Source of the DNA: Haloferula sp. BvORR071
GTDB taxonomy: Bacteria; Verrucomicrobiota; Verrucomicrobiia; Verrucomicrobiales; Akkermansiaceae
Assembly (NCBI RefSeq): GCF_000739615.1
Contig: NZ_BATP01000059.1
Location: 1-64,000 of the forward strand
Reading direction: 5' to 3'
DNA length: 64,000 bases
Shown: piece after piece, positions 44,758-53,958 of the stretch
Position numbering within the stretch: position 1 is the stretch's first letter
How the letters are laid out: the number at the start of each line of letters is the position of its first letter
The notes under the pieces: model-generated
What the model was told of the DNA's origin: nothing
What the model saw: the letters and a program-made list of their open reading frames with translations, nothing else
Database searches by the model: none
Translations under genes and position numbers: made by a program

Positions 44758-45648
44758 CTAACGCCACAGCCAGCGCAGGGTATCGGGGAAGATCGCGCCA
44801 CCGTGCTTGCCGCTGTGTTGGCCTTGGCCCCAGACGAAGCGGTGGTCGTAGCCCTTGAACTTGAGCGCGGCCTGAATCTGCATGTTCCCCAGCGGCCAAG
44901 AGCCATGAGGGTTATCCAGATCGTGGATGCCATCCTGGAGGAAGGCGCGGATTGGCTTCTTCTCCGCTTTGCGGATCAGGCCGGGATAGACGTCGCCGCC
45001 GCGGATATTGGTGAAGGAGCCGATGTGCGAGACCACCTTGCGGAAGGCGTCGGGACGCTGCCAGGCAACGGTCCAGGCGCAGATGCCACCTGAACTCATC
45101 CCGCAGATCGCGCGCTGCTCGGGATCGGTCGTGAGGTTCTTGGTCTTGGCGACCTCGGGCAGGATCTCTTCTAACAGGAAGCGCGCGTAGGCATCCGAGA
45201 GCGTGTCATATTCCACGCTGCGGTTGCTGCTCTTCCATGCCTCCGTCGGCAGCTCGGTGCCGAGATGGCCGGGATTGATGAAGATGCCGATGATGGGCGG
45301 GATCTCCTTCGCGGCGATCAGGTTGTCGAAGACCACGGTGGCGCGGCACTCGCCATTCGGATTCAGGTAGGAGTGGCCGTCCTGGAAAACCATCACCGCA
45401 CAGGGCTTGGAAGCATCGTATTGGGCGGGAGTATAAACGGAGTATTCGCGGATCGTGCCGGGGAAGACCTTCGAGTCCTTCCAGACTTGGGTAGTCACGG
45501 TCCCTTTCGGCACTCCATCCTTCGGCATGGAGTCCGGGCCCAGCGCGGGCTCCGGCATCTCCGGCAGCGTGAGGGTAGGGGAGGGATCCTCACCCTCGGC
45601 AAGCGCGAGGGTGCTGAAGGCGGCAAACAGGAGCGCGTGACGGAGCAT
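44758..45648 (-). CDS. Secreted esterase (enterochelin-esterase/EstD-like)
   Basis: This encodes 296 aa; the ATG at 45648 gives MLRHALLFAAFSTLALA. It has an alpha/beta-hydrolase of the Fes/esterase D type (PF00756). REYSVYTPAQYDASKPCAVMVFQDGHSY forms the first strands. The nucleophile elbow is AICGMSSGGICAW (Ser of GMSSGG), and the C-terminal His is in WGQGQHSGKHGG. Exported bacterial members act on feruloyl or acetyl esters of polysaccharides, or on siderophores. The substrate is not determinable here. Confidence 0.9.
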   Translation of the reverse strand: MLRHALLFAAFSTLALAEGEDPSPTLTLPEMPEPALGPDSMPKDGVPKGTVTTQVWKDSKVFPGTIREYSVYTPAQYDASKPCAVMVFQDGHSYLNPNGECRATVVFDNLIAAKEIPPIIGIFINPGHLGTELPTEAWKSSNRSVEYDTLSDAYARFLLEEILPEVAKTKNLTTDPEQRAICGMSSGGICAWTVAWQRPDAFRKVVSHIGSFTNIRGGDVYPGLIRKAEKKPIRAFLQDGIHDLDNPHGSWPLGNMQIQAALKFKGYDHRFVWGQGQHSGKHGGAIFPDTLRWLWR

Positions 45649-45716
45649 GGTAACGGAGGGAACGCGCCACCGGGCGGGGACTTTGATGCGTGACACGATC
45701 GCCCGTACGGGCGCGC

Positions 45717-47732
45717 CTAGATCTGGTAAGCCACTTCCGTCTGGTAAGCCACTTCCGGCGTGCGGCTTGGCGGTAGGGGCTTTTGCACCTTGGTCGCATG
45801 CTTCAGCACGCTCGCCGCGGTCTCGGCGGCGCGCATGCGCAGCTCCGGCACGGCGGTGCATTCCCAGTAGCGGGCGCGCAGCATCGGACCGACATAGTAA
45901 ATCCCACTGACCACGCCGCCATCTTCTTCCACCAGGCGGAAATCCGAAGATGTGTCGACGCCTAGCCCCATTTCATCTTCGCGGATCCAGCCCTTACCGA
46001 GCAGGTTGTCGAGCAGCGGGCTGTTCGATCCGGCGAGGCGGGCGGTGAAGCCGGTGGCATTGATCACACGGTCGAACTCGCCGCGGCCGCTGCCTTGTTG
46101 ATGGGTCCACTCGGCGGCGTAGCGGCCGCTTGGCAAACGCTCCAGGCGGGCGATGCCGCCGCGATATTGTTCGAGGATGCCTGCCTCGCGGAGGCTATCC
46201 GCGGCCGCCATGACCGCCGGGGCGATGCGGTGGCGCACGGTCTCCCAGTAGGGCTTGAGGTGACGCTTGAAGCGCCGCCGTTCACGGCCGGGAAGGGCGG
46301 CCCAGATGCTGGTGGTCACGGGACGCAGGGCATTGATGACATCGCGCCAGTCCATTCCTGCAGCGGAGGCTTCGGCGATGGCCTGGCGAACGCGGCGGCA
46401 GAGACGGGAGATTTTCATCGGCTCCTGCGCGAGTTGTTCGCGGAAGCCTTGGGCATCGAAGGCCGGAGCTCCGGCACCTCCATGGGGAACATGGCAGGCG
46501 GGCAGCAGGCCGCGGCGCGAGATAGCCACGATCTTGCCGCGATGGCCGCGCGCGGCGAGCTCCGCCAGCACGTCCATGCAGGTGAGGCCCGTGCCGACGA
46601 TCAATACCTCATGGGCCGGGTCCACTTCCTGGAGTGCATCTGCATTCCAAGGATCGGCCATGGCCGGCCACTCCTGGCCGGCAGGGAAGTGTTCGCGGCC
46701 CGGTGGTGTGCCGATCGCGAGGACCACGGCCTCGGCTTGGAGCGCACCGCCATTCGAGCTGAGTACCTGGAAGTCGCCGTCGCGACCATCGATGCACTCG
46801 ACCTGCTCGGTGCGCACTTCCAGCTTCGCGCGGGAGTAGAGCGCGGCATCCTTGAGCACATCGCCCAGATATTCACCATACCAGGTGCGCGGCGCGAAGT
46901 CGCTGGCGGCGATGCTGCGGCCCTTGCGGCTGCACCATTCGTGGAAATGGCCCGGGGCATCCGGGAAGGCGGACATACTGCCTGCCGGGACATTGAGCAG
47001 GTGCGTCAGGCACCGCGTGCCATAGGCCACGCCGCGGCCGACTTCGGGTGCGGCCTCGAAGAGCACCACGCGGGCATCCGGGCTGCACTCGCGCAGCAGA
47101 TGTACGGCGGTCATCGTACCAGAAAATCCGCCACCCACCACGGCGAAGGTCCGCAGCCCTGCCTCGTTGTGGGCGGCGGCATCCACATCGTAGCAGCGCT
47201 GGATACTGCTGCCTGCCTTGATCAGGTCCGCACCATAGATGTGGATCGACACCGTGGGCGTCATGTCGTCGTTGGAAACTTGGTGGATGTCCCCGGGAGG
47301 GTGGAGGAACTCGACCTCTCCGCGGTAGCAGACGCCGCTCTTCTCCGCCACCAGCCGGCCGCGGGCGTCGCGCATCCACAGGGTTTCCACCTCTCTGCCG
47401 CGCCACACGCCGAAGCAGCACCAACAGCGGTGATCGTGCACCGGCGTGCGGTGGCCCGGCAGCCAGATCAGCGCGGCAATCGAGAAACGCCCGGCGGGGT
47501 CGACATGCAGCAACTCCTGGCGGTAGGTCGCCATCGGGGCTGCGGGAAGCTCGCCGAGAATCAGATCGTCATCGGTGAGGGCGCGTTGCAGCGCAGTCCT
47601 GATGTCGCCCTCGGCCCACTCGGCGGAGCCGCTGCTCTTGTCGAGCGCCTCGGCCACTTCCGCGGCCAGCTTGGCGATTCCTGCTCCGACACAATCCGGT
47701 GACGCGAATGCGAGTGGCATGTCCTCCTTCAT
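45717..47732 (-). CDS. Cysteine dioxygenase-like cupin fused to FAD/NAD(P)-binding protein
   Basis: This encodes 671 aa. Residues ~1-185 form a cysteine/thiol dioxygenase cupin: iron ligands H99 and H101 in TPVHDHRCWCCFGVWRG and H150 in PPGDIHQVSN, then SIHIYGADL with Y166. From ~195 a Rossmann FAD site (FAVVGGGFSGTMTAVHLL) begins a YdhS/HI0933-like flavoprotein (PF13454 type). It includes GVAYGTRCLTHLLNVPAGSMSAFPD, VLIVGTGLTCMDVLAELAARG and RVINATGF. The cupin would oxidise a thiol to a sulfinate. The flavoprotein half could oxidise a related substrate. The start could also be M5 at 47720. Confidence 0.85.
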   Translation of the reverse strand: MKEDMPLAFASPDCVGAGIAKLAAEVAEALDKSSGSAEWAEGDIRTALQRALTDDDLILGELPAAPMATYRQELLHVDPAGRFSIAALIWLPGHRTPVHDHRCWCCFGVWRGREVETLWMRDARGRLVAEKSGVCYRGEVEFLHPPGDIHQVSNDDMTPTVSIHIYGADLIKAGSSIQRCYDVDAAAHNEAGLRTFAVVGGGFSGTMTAVHLLRECSPDARVVLFEAAPEVGRGVAYGTRCLTHLLNVPAGSMSAFPDAPGHFHEWCSRKGRSIAASDFAPRTWYGEYLGDVLKDAALYSRAKLEVRTEQVECIDGRDGDFQVLSSNGGALQAEAVVLAIGTPPGREHFPAGQEWPAMADPWNADALQEVDPAHEVLIVGTGLTCMDVLAELAARGHRGKIVAISRRGLLPACHVPHGGAGAPAFDAQGFREQLAQEPMKISRLCRRVRQAIAEASAAGMDWRDVINALRPVTTSIWAALPGRERRRFKRHLKPYWETVRHRIAPAVMAAADSLREAGILEQYRGGIARLERLPSGRYAAEWTHQQGSGRGEFDRVINATGFTARLAGSNSPLLDNLLGKGWIREDEMGLGVDTSSDFRLVEEDGGVVSGIYYVGPMLRARYWECTAVPELRMRAAETAASVLKHATKVQKPLPPSRTPEVAYQTEVAYQI

Positions 47733-47814
47733 GCCTCTGCTTGAATCCTAAGCGCAAGAGTCAAATTAAACCTCAATAAGTGGACTAATTTGCTGTGGAT
47801 TAGACTTCCCAAGC

Positions 47815-48180
47815 TTAAAGGCGGTGGCAGATCTCGAAGCGATTGCCGCAGGGGTCTTCGAAGAAGACGGCGTAGTAGTCCTCGGCGTAGCGCATCGGAC
47901 CTTCGATGTTGATGGCCCCGGCTTGTTTGGCGATTTCCGCCAAGTACTCGACTGCTTCGACGCTTCCCGCTTGGAAGGCGATCCGGTTTTCGTTGGGACG
48001 ATGTCCGGGAGACTCGGTTACCCCGAAGAACTGCGCGGCATTCTTGTCCTCGAACTGCAGCCATCCCTCAATGTCTTGCTCGCGCTCAAAGCCGAGGGCA
48101 GGGAGGAGCATGCGATAGAAGTCTTCGGCCGCCGCGAGATTAGTGACGCGGAGGTCGATGTGGTCGAAGAGGAGTGGCAT
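47815..48180 (-). CDS. VOC-superfamily (glyoxalase-like) protein
   Basis: This encodes 121 aa with two beta-alpha-beta-beta-beta modules. It starts LLFDHIDLRVTNLAAAEDFYRMLLPALGF and ends YYAVFFEDPCGNRFEICHRL, the standard vicinal-oxygen-chelate pattern with metal ligands H7 and a Glu near the end (FEICH). VOC members include glyoxalases, fosfomycin-resistance enzymes and dioxygenases; none can be chosen here. It is 82 bp upstream of the cupin-flavoprotein fusion on the same strand. Confidence 0.88.
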   Translation of the reverse strand: MPLLFDHIDLRVTNLAAAEDFYRMLLPALGFEREQDIEGWLQFEDKNAAQFFGVTESPGHRPNENRIAFQAGSVEAVEYLAEIAKQAGAINIEGPMRYAEDYYAVFFEDPCGNRFEICHRL

Positions 48181-48212
48181 CCTGATAGAAGGTGGAGTTT
48201 AGTGCCTTGCAC

Positions 48213-48830
48213 TCATCTTGGCTCGAAAATGTCGATCCCGGCGAGCGTGTCCTGAATGAGGTTAATTTGGCGAAGGTTCCTTTCTGTCGGCGTAATCGGA
48301 ACCACGTTTAAGATCCGGACCTCTTGGTCGCCGATCATACTTGTGTCCCATCCTTCATCAACAAAGCGCGGATGAAGCAACGCAGAGGAAGCAGCTTGAT
48401 ACAATGGAATCGACCCGGGATCGCGAAGGGTATGCCACCAATCGAGTGGTTCCCCGGTCTGAAAAGGATACATCGCCAGATTTGCCAGGAAACGTCCGAG
48501 CTCCTGTTTGCCATTGGCATCAAGGTGCCTCCTCACGGCGAAATGGAGTTCGGCTCTGTAAATAGCATTCGGCAAGGGAATCGATGACATGCCGATGGTA
48601 GCGAAAGTCGTCATGTCGCAGTCGTCGTCAGCATCCCAGATGAGAACATCAATGCGTTCGGGATAGCCGGCACACGGGACGCGATCGTCAAAAACGATCG
48701 AATCGGTGGGCTCGCCGAAGTGGTCAATGTGTTCTCGATAAACTTCGCGAAGAAAAGGCGGGGCACCCATTTTTGAATTCGGATGGAAAGGAAAGTTATC
48801 GAGATGTCTCCTTAGTTCCGCTCGTTCCAA
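48213..48830 (-). CDS. Suppressor-of-fused (SUFU) domain protein
   Basis: This encodes 205 aa. The core CDMTTFATIGMSSIPLPNAIYRAELHFAV and the later LGRFLANLAMYPFQTGEPLDWWHTL match bacterial SUFU-domain proteins (PF05076). VRILNVVPITPTERN is the typical C-terminal strand and motif. Bacterial SUFU proteins often act as immunity proteins in polymorphic-toxin loci, though no toxin is beside this one. The start overlaps the end of the upstream FG-GAP gene by 19 bp; M21 (MGAPPFL) would remove the overlap. Confidence 0.85.
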   Translation of the reverse strand: MERAELRRHLDNFPFHPNSKMGAPPFLREVYREHIDHFGEPTDSIVFDDRVPCAGYPERIDVLIWDADDDCDMTTFATIGMSSIPLPNAIYRAELHFAVRRHLDANGKQELGRFLANLAMYPFQTGEPLDWWHTLRDPGSIPLYQAASSALLHPRFVDEGWDTSMIGDQEVRILNVVPITPTERNLRQINLIQDTLAGIDIFEPR

Positions 48831-49969
48831 TACACTACCAGATTCTTCGTCGCCCGGCCGGCGGCGATGATGTCCGGCTTCCCGTCGCCGTTGAGGTCCG
48901 CCACCTTGAAGTCCTCGCAGGCCATGGTGTTGTCATCCACCGTGGAGTGGAGCTTCCAGGTGGCGCCGTCCTCCGCAGTGGGCACATACATCCGGATGCC
49001 GACCTTCTTGTCCTTGTCCTGCTTGCGCCAGCCGGCGATGAGCTGGTCGTAGCCGAGCCCGAGAAAATCCGCGGTGGCGAGGGCGTGGCCTTCGGCCAGA
49101 CTACCGTCTAACAGGACCCGCTTGGCCGACCACAGGCCGCTTTCCGCTTCCGGGTTGATCGCGACCTCGTTGCCATGGAAGGGCTCGATGGTGGCGATCA
49201 TCCGCTTGCCATTTGGCAGCTTGCCGAGGCGGACTTCACCGGCGCCCTTCTCGGTCATGCGGGTGGCTTGCCAGGCATCGCCGGACTTGCGCAGCAAATG
49301 CACGCCCTCCTTGCAGGCGACCAGCATCGAGTCACCCGCCGTGCCGGGCCAAGGTATCGGATCGAAGTTGTGGGCGAGGTGAAACTGGTCGTTGATCAGG
49401 AAGGTTGGCCACTCCTTGCCTGCATCCTTTTGAGGCTGGTAGCCGAGGAAGCGGATGCCATCTCCCTCGCTGTTCACGTTGTTGCAGCCGTGAAGCGGTA
49501 GCACGGCGAGGAAGTAATCACCCGCAGCCTGCTTGATCCAGTGCATGCGATGCACGGTCGGTTCGCGGTGCTGTTGTTGGGCGCTCCACTCCTTCGTCCG
49601 GTCCTCGGGGGCGGTGAGGGTGAAGACCGCGCCGCTGTTCTTAGTGTCACCGGGATTCCACTCGGCACCGATCGCCACCTCGGCCTTCTTGTCGTGATCG
49701 ATATCACAGGCGGCGACGCAGACATGGTCCTGCTTGGTCAGCGATCCGGTCATGCGCTGCTTGGTCCATTCCGGATTCTTGTACCAGACGGTCTCCTTCG
49801 CATCCACCAGCACGATGTCCTGCTTGCCGTCGCCATCAATGTCCGCGATCGAAAGCCCGTAGCCGATCCCGAGTTTATCATCGAGCGTCTGCGCGCGGAA
49901 CTTCGCGGGCGGAGCCTCGGGGAGTGCGTGAAGGGGCGTGGCGAGGAGCAGGAAGAAAAGCGATCGCAT
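48812..49969 (-). CDS. Secreted FG-GAP/VCBS beta-propeller protein
   Basis: This encodes 385 aa; the ATG at 49969 gives MRSLFFLLLATPLHA. Repeated calcium-binding propeller blades read SIADIDGDGKQDIVLVD, AACDIDHDKKAEVAIG, ATADFLGLGYDQLIAG and KVADLNGDGKPDIIAAG, the FG-GAP/VCBS pattern with a D.(D/N)GDG..D core. It is probably an extracellular ligand- or sugar-binding protein. It is divergent from the large haem-binding dehydrogenase-like gene; such pairs are common in PVC bacteria. Confidence 0.88.
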   Translation of the reverse strand: MRSLFFLLLATPLHALPEAPPAKFRAQTLDDKLGIGYGLSIADIDGDGKQDIVLVDAKETVWYKNPEWTKQRMTGSLTKQDHVCVAACDIDHDKKAEVAIGAEWNPGDTKNSGAVFTLTAPEDRTKEWSAQQQHREPTVHRMHWIKQAAGDYFLAVLPLHGCNNVNSEGDGIRFLGYQPQKDAGKEWPTFLINDQFHLAHNFDPIPWPGTAGDSMLVACKEGVHLLRKSGDAWQATRMTEKGAGEVRLGKLPNGKRMIATIEPFHGNEVAINPEAESGLWSAKRVLLDGSLAEGHALATADFLGLGYDQLIAGWRKQDKDKKVGIRMYVPTAEDGATWKLHSTVDDNTMACEDFKVADLNGDGKPDIIAAGRATKNLVVYWNERN

Positions 49970-49982
49970 AAGTGGGGGATTT

Positions 49983-50135
49983 CTAATTCCGGATTTCCGA
50001 ATGACGAATGAAGTGCGGCGGGGAAGGGGGCGCAAGCGAGATCGCCGCGGCCAAGGATACTCCGCTCGCAAGCATGGATTTCTTTCATTCCCATACGACA
50101 TTCGGCATTCGGAAATTCAACATTCGTCATTCCCG
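49983..50135. repeat. Two opposed blocks of degenerate 7-bp ATTCG repeats
   Basis: On the plus strand at 50089-50135 the sequence steps through ATTCGGC, ATTCGGA and ATTCGTC in about 7-bp units. The same heptamers appear in reverse complement at 49983-50013. Exact inverted pairs include TTTCCGAATG (49994-50003) with CATTCGGAAA (50106-50115). They lie in the divergent promoter spacer. Confidence 0.55.
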
Positions 50136-50159
50136 CAAACACGCATCCCATGTTCTCGT

Positions 50160-53063
50160 ATGGCCACCATGCGCGTTCCCTCCTTCCTCCTCCTGACTCT
50201 CCCGGCCATCCTCGCGGCCCAGGAAGATCCTGATCGGCCGGTGGCCCAGACCCCGGCCCTCGATGCCAAGGGCACGGCGGAAAAGATGGTGCTGCCCAAG
50301 GGCTTCCGCGTGGAGGTGATCGCCAGCGAGCCGGACGTGGTCCAACCGATCGCCTACACCATCGACGACCGCGGGCGGCTGTGGGTACTGGAGAATACCA
50401 ACTACCCCAACTGCCCGGGCGAGCCGAAGGACAAGCTGCTGGTCTTCGAAGATGCGGATGGCGATGGCAAGTTCGAGAAACGCAGCGTCTTCCTCGACAA
50501 GCTCAACTTCAGCAGCGGCCTCGCCGTGGGCTTCGGCGGGGTGTGGATCGGTTCGCCGCCGAATCTCTTGTTCGTCCCGGATGCCAATGGCGATGCGGTG
50601 CCCGATGGCGAGCCGCAAATCGTCCTCGATGGCTGGGGCGCGGAGGACACGCATGAGACCCTGAACGATTTTACCTGGGGGCCGGACGGCTGGCTCTATG
50701 GAACCCAGGGAATTTTCACCAATTCCCTCGTCGGCAAGCCCGGCACGTCCGAGGCGGAACGAGTCCCTCTCAATGGCGCGGTCTGGCGCTATCATCCCAC
50801 GCGCAAGGTCTTCGAGCGCTGGTGCGAGGGCGTGAGCAACCAGTGGGGAATCGATTGGAATGACCACGGCGAAGCCTTCTTCGCCGCCTGCGTGGTGCCG
50901 CACATGTGGCACGGCATCGAGGGCGCGCACTACACCCGCCAGGCCGGTTCGCACTTCAATCCATACGTCTATGGCGACATCCGCACGATCGCCTGGGGCC
51001 GCTATGAGAAGGCCGGCTACTGCGGCGCGATGTTCTACCTCGGAGGAGCCTTCCCGGCGGAGTGGCGTGACAACTTCTTCTTCCACGACGTGCACATGAA
51101 CAAGCTGCGCTGCGAGGTCTTCAGCCGCGATGGCTCCGGCTTCCGCAGCTCGCGCAAGACCGACTTCATCGCCAGTGGCGATGCGTGGTTCCGTGGACTT
51201 TCACCGCAGTATGGCCCGGATGGCGGGGTCTTCATCAGCGATTGGTATGACAAGGTGCCCTGCCACCAACAGCGCGCCTTTACCGACCGCTCAAACGGAC
51301 GTCTCTACAAACTCGTGAACGACCAAGTGAAGCCACATGTGGTGAATCTGGGAGCCGCTACCGATGCCGAACTGGTGGCCATGCATCAGGACCCGAACGA
51401 CTGGTATGTGCGCCACGCGCGCCGCATTCTCCAAGAGCGCGGGCCCAAGCCGGAGACCACCGCGGCCCTGGAGAAGATCCTCGTTGAGAACCCCGACGAT
51501 ACCCGCCAACTCCGTGCCCTCTGGACCCTGCATAGCCAAGGTGCCCTGAGCGAGGCGGCCGCCCTCAAGGCCCTGTCCGCCAGCTCCGAGTGGGTCCGCG
51601 GCTGGGCGGTGACTTGCGTGAGCGAGCAGGGCAAGCCCGCGGATATTCTGCTGGCTGCCATGGTTGGGATGGCGGAGATGGACCCTTCTCCATCGGTCCG
51701 CCTACGCCTTGCCGCGGCAGCACAAAAGCTGCCGCCCGCAGGCCGCTGGCCTCTTCTCGCGGCCCTAAGCGCGCATGCCGAGGACGAGAAGGACCACAAT
51801 CTGCCCTTGATGAACTGGTATGCGGCCGAGGGCTCGGTCGTCGCGGATCCGATGGGCGGAGTGGCTCTGCTGAAGACCGCGAAGCAGAGCCTGCTCTTCG
51901 AATACATCCCGCGGCGGATCGTGGCGCTCTCAGGCGAGGATGAAGCGAAGGCGGCTCCCGCGATGGCCGCGATCGCGGAGATGCTGGGCACCGCCGAGCC
52001 CGCGCTTCGCACCCGCATGCTGCGCGGCATGCTCGATGCCGCGAAGGGCCGCAAGCGCCTCCCCGAGCCGCCGACTTGGGCCGCAGCCTATGCCAAGTTG
52101 CGGGCCGAAGCGGATGAAGGTGTGCGCCAGCAGGCCCGCGAGCTGTCCTTGCTCTTCGGTAGCTCAGCCGCGTTGGCTGAACTCCGCGCCATTCTCGCGA
52201 ATGGCAAGGCGGTCACCGAGGCTCGCCGCGAAGCCTTGGAGGCGCTGCTCGCCCAGCGGGATCCGGAGAGCCTGGGGTCCCTGCTCAAGCTGGCCGGTGA
52301 AAACGGTCCCTTGCGTGGCGATGCCCTGCGCGCCCTGGCGAGCTACGATGATCCTCGTATTCCCGTGCTGCTGACCACGGCATACCCGAAGCTCGGCCCC
52401 AAGGAGAAGTCCACGGCCCTCACCACCTTCGTGTCGCGGCCCGTGGGAATAGAGGCCTTGCTCGCCGCAATCGATGCAAAGAAGATCCCCGCCAAGGATC
52501 TCACCGCACCCTTGGCAAGGATCATCCAGGCCGCCAAGCGCGAGGACTTTGATCGCTGGCTATCTGTGAACTTCGGCTCACTGCAACCCTCGAATGCCGA
52601 GCGCCAGAAGGAGATCGAGCGCTACCGGCAGTTTCTCGGCGAAGACGCTATCCTCCATGCCAATGCGAAGAACGGTCGCGCGGTCTTTGAGCGGACCTGT
52701 TCCGCCTGCCACACGATCTTCAGTGCCGGAGGCAAGATCGGACCAGAACTGCCGGGGAATTTCGCCGATGTCGAATACCTGCTTCAGAACGTCCTGGATC
52801 CCGATGCCGTGATCGGCCGCGATTACCAGCAGACTTTCATCACCACCAAGGACGGCAAGCTCGTGGCCGGCGTTGTCGCCGGGGAGGATGCGAGCACCGT
52901 GACCGTGAAAACCTTGGCCGAGACCGTCGCGGTGTCTAAGGACAGCATCGCCAAGCGCGAGCTTAGCCAGCAATCGATGATGCCTGCCGGTTTGCTCGGG
53001 ACCTTGGAAGAGCCGGAGGTGCGCGACCTCTTCCTCTACCTGCGGCAGTCGAAGAATCCCTGA
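50160..53063 (+). CDS. PVC-type membrane-bound dehydrogenase/HEAT/CxxCH haem protein
   Basis: This encodes 967 aa, with signal peptide VPSFLLLTLPAILAAQ. Residues ~25-380 form a beta-propeller of the PVC membrane-bound dehydrogenase type, with PKGFRVEVIASEPDVVQPIAYTIDDRGRLWVLEN, DTHETLNDFTWGPDGWLYGTQGIFT and GGVFISDWYDKVPCHQQ. Residues ~390-800 are HEAT-like helical repeats. The C-terminus is a cytochrome-c-like domain with haem site CSACH (GRAVFERTCSACHTIFSAGG) and a distal block GPELPGNFADVEYLLQNVLDPDAVIGRDYQ, ending RDLFLYLRQ. It is probably a periplasmic redox enzyme acting on sugars. Confidence 0.93.
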   Translation: MATMRVPSFLLLTLPAILAAQEDPDRPVAQTPALDAKGTAEKMVLPKGFRVEVIASEPDVVQPIAYTIDDRGRLWVLENTNYPNCPGEPKDKLLVFEDADGDGKFEKRSVFLDKLNFSSGLAVGFGGVWIGSPPNLLFVPDANGDAVPDGEPQIVLDGWGAEDTHETLNDFTWGPDGWLYGTQGIFTNSLVGKPGTSEAERVPLNGAVWRYHPTRKVFERWCEGVSNQWGIDWNDHGEAFFAACVVPHMWHGIEGAHYTRQAGSHFNPYVYGDIRTIAWGRYEKAGYCGAMFYLGGAFPAEWRDNFFFHDVHMNKLRCEVFSRDGSGFRSSRKTDFIASGDAWFRGLSPQYGPDGGVFISDWYDKVPCHQQRAFTDRSNGRLYKLVNDQVKPHVVNLGAATDAELVAMHQDPNDWYVRHARRILQERGPKPETTAALEKILVENPDDTRQLRALWTLHSQGALSEAAALKALSASSEWVRGWAVTCVSEQGKPADILLAAMVGMAEMDPSPSVRLRLAAAAQKLPPAGRWPLLAALSAHAEDEKDHNLPLMNWYAAEGSVVADPMGGVALLKTAKQSLLFEYIPRRIVALSGEDEAKAAPAMAAIAEMLGTAEPALRTRMLRGMLDAAKGRKRLPEPPTWAAAYAKLRAEADEGVRQQARELSLLFGSSAALAELRAILANGKAVTEARREALEALLAQRDPESLGSLLKLAGENGPLRGDALRALASYDDPRIPVLLTTAYPKLGPKEKSTALTTFVSRPVGIEALLAAIDAKKIPAKDLTAPLARIIQAAKREDFDRWLSVNFGSLQPSNAERQKEIERYRQFLGEDAILHANAKNGRAVFERTCSACHTIFSAGGKIGPELPGNFADVEYLLQNVLDPDAVIGRDYQQTFITTKDGKLVAGVVAGEDASTVTVKTLAETVAVSKDSIAKRELSQQSMMPAGLLGTLEEPEVRDLFLYLRQSKNP

Positions 53064-53148
53064 CGGGTTTGCGGAATTTTCGCGGGGAGTGTAACCTGCG
53101 GCTTGGTGACTGGCGTACACCGGGCTGCAAGAAGATCTGCGTAAACCC

Positions 53149-53748
53149 ATGAACACTCTCTCCCGCCGCCTCCTGATCCTTTCCGCCGCCGTCTATCCGC
53201 TGGCATCATTCGCCGCGGAGCCGGCCAAGACCATGGACCCTTTCGAGGAGGGGATGCGCGATGCCTACACCGCCTACAAGAAGGGCGACAACGAGGCGGT
53301 GACCGCCAAGCTCCGCGAGCTTCTCAAGATCATAGAAGACAAGGGCGCGGCGAAGGTCAGCGATGTCCTGCCTGAGACCCTTGAGGACTGGAAGGGCGAG
53401 TCGCTGAAGCGCGACGACCTGTCGACGGTCGGCGGCGGCCTGTCTCTGTCGCGGACCTACACCCATAAGGCCAAGCAGGAGATCACCGTGAAGGTGGTGA
53501 AGGATTCTCCCTTGGTGAAGCAGTTGCTCCCTTTCTTGGCGAACGAGGAATTACTGCGTCTGAGCAATCGCAAGACCCACGCCGTCTCCGGCGAGACCGC
53601 GGTGATGGAAGGCGACAAGAAGCTGCAGCTCGTGGTGGACAAGAGGATCTATGTCGAGCTGGTGGCGAACGATGCCAGCAGCGGCGAGAAGGAGCTTCTC
53701 GGCCTGGCGCGCAAACTCGACCTGAACGCGCTGGCGAAGATGAAGTAG
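53149..53748 (+). CDS. Secreted protein of unknown function
   Basis: This encodes 199 aa, with signal peptide MNTLSRRLLILSAAVYPLASFAA. The mature part has a helical N-terminal region (YTAYKKGDNEAVTAKLRELLKIIEDKG) and then a beta-rich half (LSRTYTHKAKQEITVKVVKDSP, KLQLVVDKRIYVELVAND). No family is recognised. It lies 85 bp after the haem protein on the same strand and may be co-transcribed. Confidence 0.72.
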   Translation: MNTLSRRLLILSAAVYPLASFAAEPAKTMDPFEEGMRDAYTAYKKGDNEAVTAKLRELLKIIEDKGAAKVSDVLPETLEDWKGESLKRDDLSTVGGGLSLSRTYTHKAKQEITVKVVKDSPLVKQLLPFLANEELLRLSNRKTHAVSGETAVMEGDKKLQLVVDKRIYVELVANDASSGEKELLGLARKLDLNALAKMK

Positions 53749-53828
53749 CGGAGTTTTGCAAGTTGCGGCTGTGGGGGCTTCCACAACGAAGCCCAGCGGC
53801 CCTCGTGATGCAGCTTGGTTTCAGGATC

Positions 53829-53924
53829 AGAAGCGCCAAAGGCGCGGCAGGGAGAAAGCCCGGTGTAAGCGTTAGCGCAACCCCGGGTTGGCCGCGGACA
53901 AATCACGCCCCCTGAACTGGGGGC
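53829..53924. repeat. Cluster of short extragenic hairpins (REP-like)
   Basis: Consecutive palindromes: GCGCC-AAA-GGCGC (53833-53845), CCCGG...CCGGG (53859-53887) and GCCCCC-TGAACT-GGGGGC (53907-53924). There is no ORF. It lies between convergent genes. Confidence 0.5.
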
Positions 53925-53958
53925 AAGGAGGTCGCGGGTGGGATCACACTTTGGAGTT

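Noticed and set aside
44265-44933. 222-aa minus-strand frame across the gene-free stretch
   Set aside because: The product is Pro/Arg/Ser-rich and runs through a strong terminator and into the esterase in another frame.
46095-47702. 535-aa open frame on the plus strand
   Set aside because: It is antisense to the cupin-flavoprotein fusion and has no recognisable domain.
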